In this document: positions 28,951 through 32,933 of the stretch, piece after piece | Layout: each line of letters begins with the position of its first letter | Numbering within the stretch: position 1 is the stretch's first letter | Source of the DNA: Cyanobacteria bacterium M_surface_10_m2_179 | GTDB taxonomy: Bacteria > Cyanobacteriota > Cyanobacteriia > PCC-6307 > Cyanobiaceae | Direction of reading: 5' to 3' | Assembly: GCA_016882545.1 (NCBI GenBank) | Contig: VGPW01000012.1 | Coordinates: forward strand, 1-32,933 | Length of the DNA: 32,933 bases | Made by a program: the position numbers and the translations under genes | Notes under the pieces: generated by a model | What the model was told of the DNA's origin: nothing | What the model saw: only the letters and a program-made list of their open reading frames with translations | The model's database searches: none

Positions 28951-30129
28951 ATGGCCCTGCAACCCGCTGCCGGCGCCAGGGATCTCAACCCCAGGGAGGT
29001 GGAGGGCAACCGCTGGCTGTGCGATCAGCTGGCTGAGGTGTATCGGGGTTGGGGCTACGCGGAAGTGGCGCCACCGCTGGTGGAGCGGTTGCAAACGCTG
29101 GAAGCCGGCGGCGGCATCGCTGAGCAGGAGTTGATGCGACTGGCCTCCGACGATCCGTTGGGGTTGCGACCGGAGATGACCGCCTCGATAGCACGGGCCG
29201 CCTGCACCCGGATGGCCGCACGGCCCAGACCGCTGCGGTTGTGGAGCTCTGGGCCGGTGTTCCGCAGCACCGTGAGCGATACAGGCCAGAACCGCCTGGA
29301 GGAACAGCTGCAGAGCGGTGTGGAACTGGTGGGCGCCGATGCCAGCCAGGCGCTGGTGGCGGATGCGGAACTGCTGCGGCTGCTGCTGGCCTGCCTGCGC
29401 CAGCTGGGAATCTCGGCCGCCCATCAACCCACGCTGCTGATCGGCCACCACGCTGTGCTGGCGGCGCTGCTCGACCAGGTGCCCACCGAGCAACGCCTGT
29501 CCACACGCCAGGCCCTGATCAATTACGACCCCCTGAGCCTGGCGGCCCTCGAGCTGCCGGCCCACCAACGCCAGGGCCTGCAGCAGCTGATGCGCCTGCG
29601 GGGAGAGCCTGAAGCGGTGCTCTACCAGCTGGAACAACTGCTGGGCCCCAAGCCGCTGCTGGAGCAGCTTGCCGGCACCCTGAGCACCGTGTCCGCTGTG
29701 GCCTCCCGGCAGGGCGTGCGCCTGCAGCTCGACCCCAGCTTCCAACCCCACTTCGACCTCTACGACGGGCTGGTGCTGAAGCTGGTGTGCCAGGGCCCGG
29801 TGGCGCCGGTGGAGATTGCCAGCGGCGGCCGCTACGACGCGCTGGTGGCCCGCTTCGGCGGTGTTGCGGGCGGCATGGGCTTCAGCTTCCAGGTGGAGGC
29901 GATCCGGGAGCTGCTCGGCACCGACGCCACGGCACCAGAGCGGCCGCCGATCACGCTGGTGAGCTATGCCGCGCCCGAGTTGCTGGGCAAGGCGCTCGAT
30001 CAGCTGGAGCAGCTGCATGGCCAGGGCCAACGGGCTGAACTGCTGCAGCAGAGCTGCGCCAGCGAAGCCGAAGCCACGGCCCTGGCCGGCGAGCGGGGCT
30101 GCTGCAGCTGCCACTGGATCGCTTCCTAG
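28951..30129 (+). CDS. hisZ: ATP phosphoribosyltransferase regulatory subunit
   Basis: 392 aa; HisRS-like fold lacking a tRNA-binding domain: LRPEMTASIARAACTRMA, RPLRLWSSGPVFRST, QLQSGVELVGADASQALVADAELL, ASGGRYDALVARFGG. Confidence 0.88.
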   Translation: MALQPAAGARDLNPREVEGNRWLCDQLAEVYRGWGYAEVAPPLVERLQTLEAGGGIAEQELMRLASDDPLGLRPEMTASIARAACTRMAARPRPLRLWSSGPVFRSTVSDTGQNRLEEQLQSGVELVGADASQALVADAELLRLLLACLRQLGISAAHQPTLLIGHHAVLAALLDQVPTEQRLSTRQALINYDPLSLAALELPAHQRQGLQQLMRLRGEPEAVLYQLEQLLGPKPLLEQLAGTLSTVSAVASRQGVRLQLDPSFQPHFDLYDGLVLKLVCQGPVAPVEIASGGRYDALVARFGGVAGGMGFSFQVEAIRELLGTDATAPERPPITLVSYAAPELLGKALDQLEQLHGQGQRAELLQQSCASEAEATALAGERGCCSCHWIAS

Positions 30130-30156
30130 GATCCGCCCACTCGCACGGCAGCACCG

Positions 30157-30381
30157 ATGGCCCACACGATCGTCACCGACGTCTGCGAAGGGGTGGCCGA
30201 TTGCGTGGATGCCTGCCCGGTGGCCTGCATCAACCCCGGCAGCGGCGCCAACGCCAAGGGCACGGCGTTTTATTGGATTGATTTCGACACCTGCATCGAC
30301 TGCGGCATCTGCCTGCAGGTGTGCCCTGTGGCCGGCGCGATCCTGCCGGAGGAAAAGCCTGATCTGCAGCGTGCCGGCTGA
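30157..30381 (+). CDS. Bacterial-type ferredoxin with two cluster motifs
   Basis: 74 aa; VCEGVADCVDACPVACI and TCIDCGICLQVCPVAGAI, i.e. one atypically spaced Cys motif plus a canonical CxxCxxCxxxCP motif. Confidence 0.9.
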   Translation: MAHTIVTDVCEGVADCVDACPVACINPGSGANAKGTAFYWIDFDTCIDCGICLQVCPVAGAILPEEKPDLQRAG

Positions 30382-31184
30382 TGAGCAGCCAGTGGGACAA
30401 CTTTCTGCGCAACCTGGGTGAGTGGCGCGGCAGCTTCGCCAGCCTCGATGCAACAGGGGCTGTGGTGGAGAGCACGCCCTCGATCCTCACGCTGGAGCAA
30501 GGCGGGGAGGAGCGGCTGGTGCACTTCCGGCTGCGCCGCTTAGCCGATGGCGATCTCAACGGCACACCCAGCCGCGACATGAGCGAGGACTACCGCAACC
30601 TCGGCAAGCAGGTGGTGTTCTTCGAGAGCGGCACCTTCTGCAAGGGCCGCCTGCAGGTGGCGCCGGGCACGCCCTTCGGCGGTGAATTCGGGTTCATCCA
30701 GGGCGACCGCCGCCACCGGCTGGTGCAGCTGCACGACGAGGGCGGCACGTTCAGCCAGCTGGTGCTGATCCGCGAATTCCGGGCCGGCAGTAACGCCCAG
30801 GAAGTCCCGCCGCTCAGCCTCGATCAACTTCAAGGCAGCTGGAGCGGCACCGCCTCCACCATCAGCGCCGACTGGCCCGAACCCGATCGGGCGGAGTGCC
30901 GCTTTGAGGTGCATGGCGACGGCCACCAGGGCCTGCGCATCGACAGCCACATCGGCAGCAACAACGAAAGCGTTGCAGCGGGCAGCGGCGATCCTTCACG
31001 CCAGCTCACCTGGATGGCCGATGGTGGCTACCACCTCACCCCACGCCAGGTGGATCACCGCAGTGCCTTTGCGGTGGAGGCCGGCTGGCTCACCGCTCCA
31101 GATCGGCTGGAGCGGCTGATCCGCCGCTACGACGCCAGCGGTGGCTGGACATCAGCCACCCAGATCCTGGCCAGCCGTGTCTGA
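30381..31184 (+). CDS. DUF3598 family protein
   Basis: 267 aa; MSSQWDNFLRNLGEWRGSFASLDATGAVVESTPSILTLE..., LDQLQGSWSGTASTISADWPEPDRAECRF. Resembles cyanobacterial DUF3598 (lipocalin-like) proteins. Confidence 0.75.
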   Translation: MSSQWDNFLRNLGEWRGSFASLDATGAVVESTPSILTLEQGGEERLVHFRLRRLADGDLNGTPSRDMSEDYRNLGKQVVFFESGTFCKGRLQVAPGTPFGGEFGFIQGDRRHRLVQLHDEGGTFSQLVLIREFRAGSNAQEVPPLSLDQLQGSWSGTASTISADWPEPDRAECRFEVHGDGHQGLRIDSHIGSNNESVAAGSGDPSRQLTWMADGGYHLTPRQVDHRSAFAVEAGWLTAPDRLERLIRRYDASGGWTSATQILASRV

Positions 31185-31374
31185 ACCCAGCGGCCAGGAA
31201 CGCCTGCAGAAGCTGGGACGCTTTGGGCTACGGGCCCTGCGCATCGCCGCCAGCACCGTGTCGTTGGTTGAGCTGCTGCGCTCGGAGTGGACCGGAGGCA
31301 TCGCCGCCGGCGTGGCCTGGCTGGTGTTTGTGCAGGTGGAGCGACGGCTGCCGGGGGAATCGGGCGAGGCCTAG
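31177..31374 (+). CDS. Small hypothetical protein (65 aa)
   Basis: GTG start overlapping the end of the DUF3598 gene by 8 bp; VSEPSGQERLQKLGRFGLRALRIAASTVSLVELLRSEWTGGIAAGVAWLVFVQVERRLPGESGEA. Confidence 0.5.
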   Translation: MSEPSGQERLQKLGRFGLRALRIAASTVSLVELLRSEWTGGIAAGVAWLVFVQVERRLPGESGEA

Positions 31375-31462
31375 GCCCGCGGGTCGGTTTCCTGCCCATG
31401 GCGGCCCCTTGGCGGGCTGGCCTGCCGCAGGTGAGTCTGGAGCCACGTTGCTTTTTCACGCT

Positions 31463-32933
31463 GTGGTGCTGCAGGCGGAACAGGGCCAGATCCAGATCCA
31501 CACCGAAAACATTTTCCCGATCATCAAGAAGGCCGTGTACAGCGGCCATGAGGTGTTCCTGCGGGAGCTGGTGAGCAATGGCGTGGATGCCATCAGCAAG
31601 CGCCGCATGGCGGCCATGGCCGGCGACTGCAGCGAAGGCCCCGAGGGCAAGATCTCGATCCGCATCGACCGCGAAGCCAAAACGCTCACCATCACCGACA
31701 ACGGCATCGGCATGACGGCCGATGAGGTGAAGCGCTACATCAACCAGGTGGCCTTCTCCAGCGCCGAAGACTTCCTGGAGAAGTACAAGCAGGAGAACGA
31801 CGCGATCATCGGTCACTTCGGCCTTGGCTTCTATTCGAGCTTCATGGTGGCCAAGCAAGTTGAGCTGGTGACCCGCTCCGCCCGCGAGGGCAGCGAAGCG
31901 GTGCGCTGGAGCTGCGATGGCTCCCCCAACTTCAGCCTGGAGGCAGCCGAGCGCAGCGAAGCCGGCACCGATGTGATCCTCCACCTGATGGAGGAAGAAG
32001 AGGAGTACATCGAGCCGGCGCGCATCCGCACGCTGATCACCACCTACTGCGACTTCATGCCGGTGGAGGTGCAGCTCGAGGGTGAAACCGTGAACAAGCG
32101 GGAAGCACCCTGGCGCAAGAGCCCCCGCGATCTCACCGACAACGACTACATCGAGCTCTACCGCTACCTCTACCCCTTCCAGGGCGATCCGCTGCTCTGG
32201 GTGCACCTCAACACCGACTACCCCTACAACCTCCAGGGCATCCTCTACTTCCCCAAGTCCACCGGCCGCGCCGACTGGGAGAAGGGCGAGATCAAGCTCT
32301 ACTGCAACCAGGTGTTCGTGAGCGATTCGATCAAAGAGGTGGTGCCCCGCTACCTGCTGCCCCTGCGCGGCGTGATCGATTCGCCCGATATCCCCCTGAA
32401 CGTGAGCCGTTCAGCTCTGCAAACCGACCGGCGCGTGCGCTCGATCGGTGGCTTCGTGGCCAAGAAGGTGGCCGATCGGCTGAAGGAGCTGCATCGCGAT
32501 GAGCCGAAGCGCTACGCCGAGATCTGGGAATCCCTGGCGCCGTTCATCAAGATCGGGGCCATGGAGGATGAGAAGTTCGCCGATCAAGTGGCTGAGCTGG
32601 TGCTGTTCGGCACCACCGCGGCTGCTGGAGAGGGGGAGAACCCAGATCCGATCCCTGGCGAGAACAACAAAACCTTCACCACGCTGTCGAGCTATCGCTC
32701 CCGCCTCAGCGCAGAGAGCGACAAACGCATCCTCTACTGCACCGATGAGGCAGGCCAGGCCGGAGCGCTCTCCCTGTGGAAGAGCCAGGGCGCTGAGGTG
32801 TTGCTGGCCGACACCTTCATCGACACCCAATTCATCCCCTGGCTGGAATACCGCCACGAGGAGCTGAAGTTCCAGCGCGTTGACAGCGAACTCGACGACT
32901 CCCTGCAGGAGAAGGAGAGCGAACTGAGCGATG
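31463..32933 (+). CDS. htpG: Hsp90-family molecular chaperone HtpG (truncated at window edge)
   Basis: Open frame to the window end: QGQIQIHTENIFPIIKKAVYSGHEVFLRELVSNGVDAISKRRM, TITDNGIGMTADEVKRYINQVAFSSAEDFL, GHFGLGFYSSFMVAKQVELVTRSA. No in-frame ATG upstream of the conserved start; GTG at 31463 or 31466 is likely. Confidence 0.95.
   Translation, partial: MVLQAEQGQIQIHTENIFPIIKKAVYSGHEVFLRELVSNGVDAISKRRMAAMAGDCSEGPEGKISIRIDREAKTLTITDNGIGMTADEVKRYINQVAFSSAEDFLEKYKQENDAIIGHFGLGFYSSFMVAKQVELVTRSAREGSEAVRWSCDGSPNFSLEAAERSEAGTDVILHLMEEEEEYIEPARIRTLITTYCDFMPVEVQLEGETVNKREAPWRKSPRDLTDNDYIELYRYLYPFQGDPLLWVHLNTDYPYNLQGILYFPKSTGRADWEKGEIKLYCNQVFVSDSIKEVVPRYLLPLRGVIDSPDIPLNVSRSALQTDRRVRSIGGFVAKKVADRLKELHRDEPKRYAEIWESLAPFIKIGAMEDEKFADQVAELVLFGTTAAAGEGENPDPIPGENNKTFTTLSSYRSRLSAESDKRILYCTDEAGQAGALSLWKSQGAEVLLADTFIDTQFIPWLEYRHEELKFQRVDSELDDSLQEKESELSD

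Noticed and set aside
28045-30453. 802-aa minus-strand ORF antisense to the IMPase, hisZ and ferredoxin genes
   Set aside because: Very long, but low-complexity His/Gln/Gly/Ala-rich composition typical of a GC-rich shadow frame. The plus strand encodes three clear conserved proteins with catalytic or ligand motifs.

Overview
This is a gene-dense, GC-rich bacterial chromosome segment. It is almost certainly from a cyanobacterium of the Synechococcus/Cyanobium type, judging by a divergent cyanobacterial Hfq between dapF and leuS, a Ycf35/DUF1257-like gene, DUF3110, DUF4330, DUF1995 and DUF3598 proteins, and an adjacent dnaK3-dnaJ3-like pair. I support about 34 protein-coding genes, one tRNA-Ser(GGA) and one intrinsic terminator. 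Most are housekeeping genes: coaD, dacB, cysteine desulfurase, dapF, hfq, leuS, pgi, purN, argC, ribBA, mtnP, murQ, dnaJ, dnaK, pstCAB, hisZ, two ferredoxins and a partial htpG. I see no phage, transposon, CRISPR or obvious defence island, and no convincing new multi-gene system. The items most worth a second look are local: a Cys-rich C-terminal extension on DapF, a composite palindrome between leuS and pgi, a 20-bp tandem duplication that appears to separate the convergent purN and argC stop codons, an R[Y/F]EQ-repeat tail on DnaK, and a C-terminal extension on RibBA. All calls come from reading the sequence and the supplied ORF track; no database search was run.
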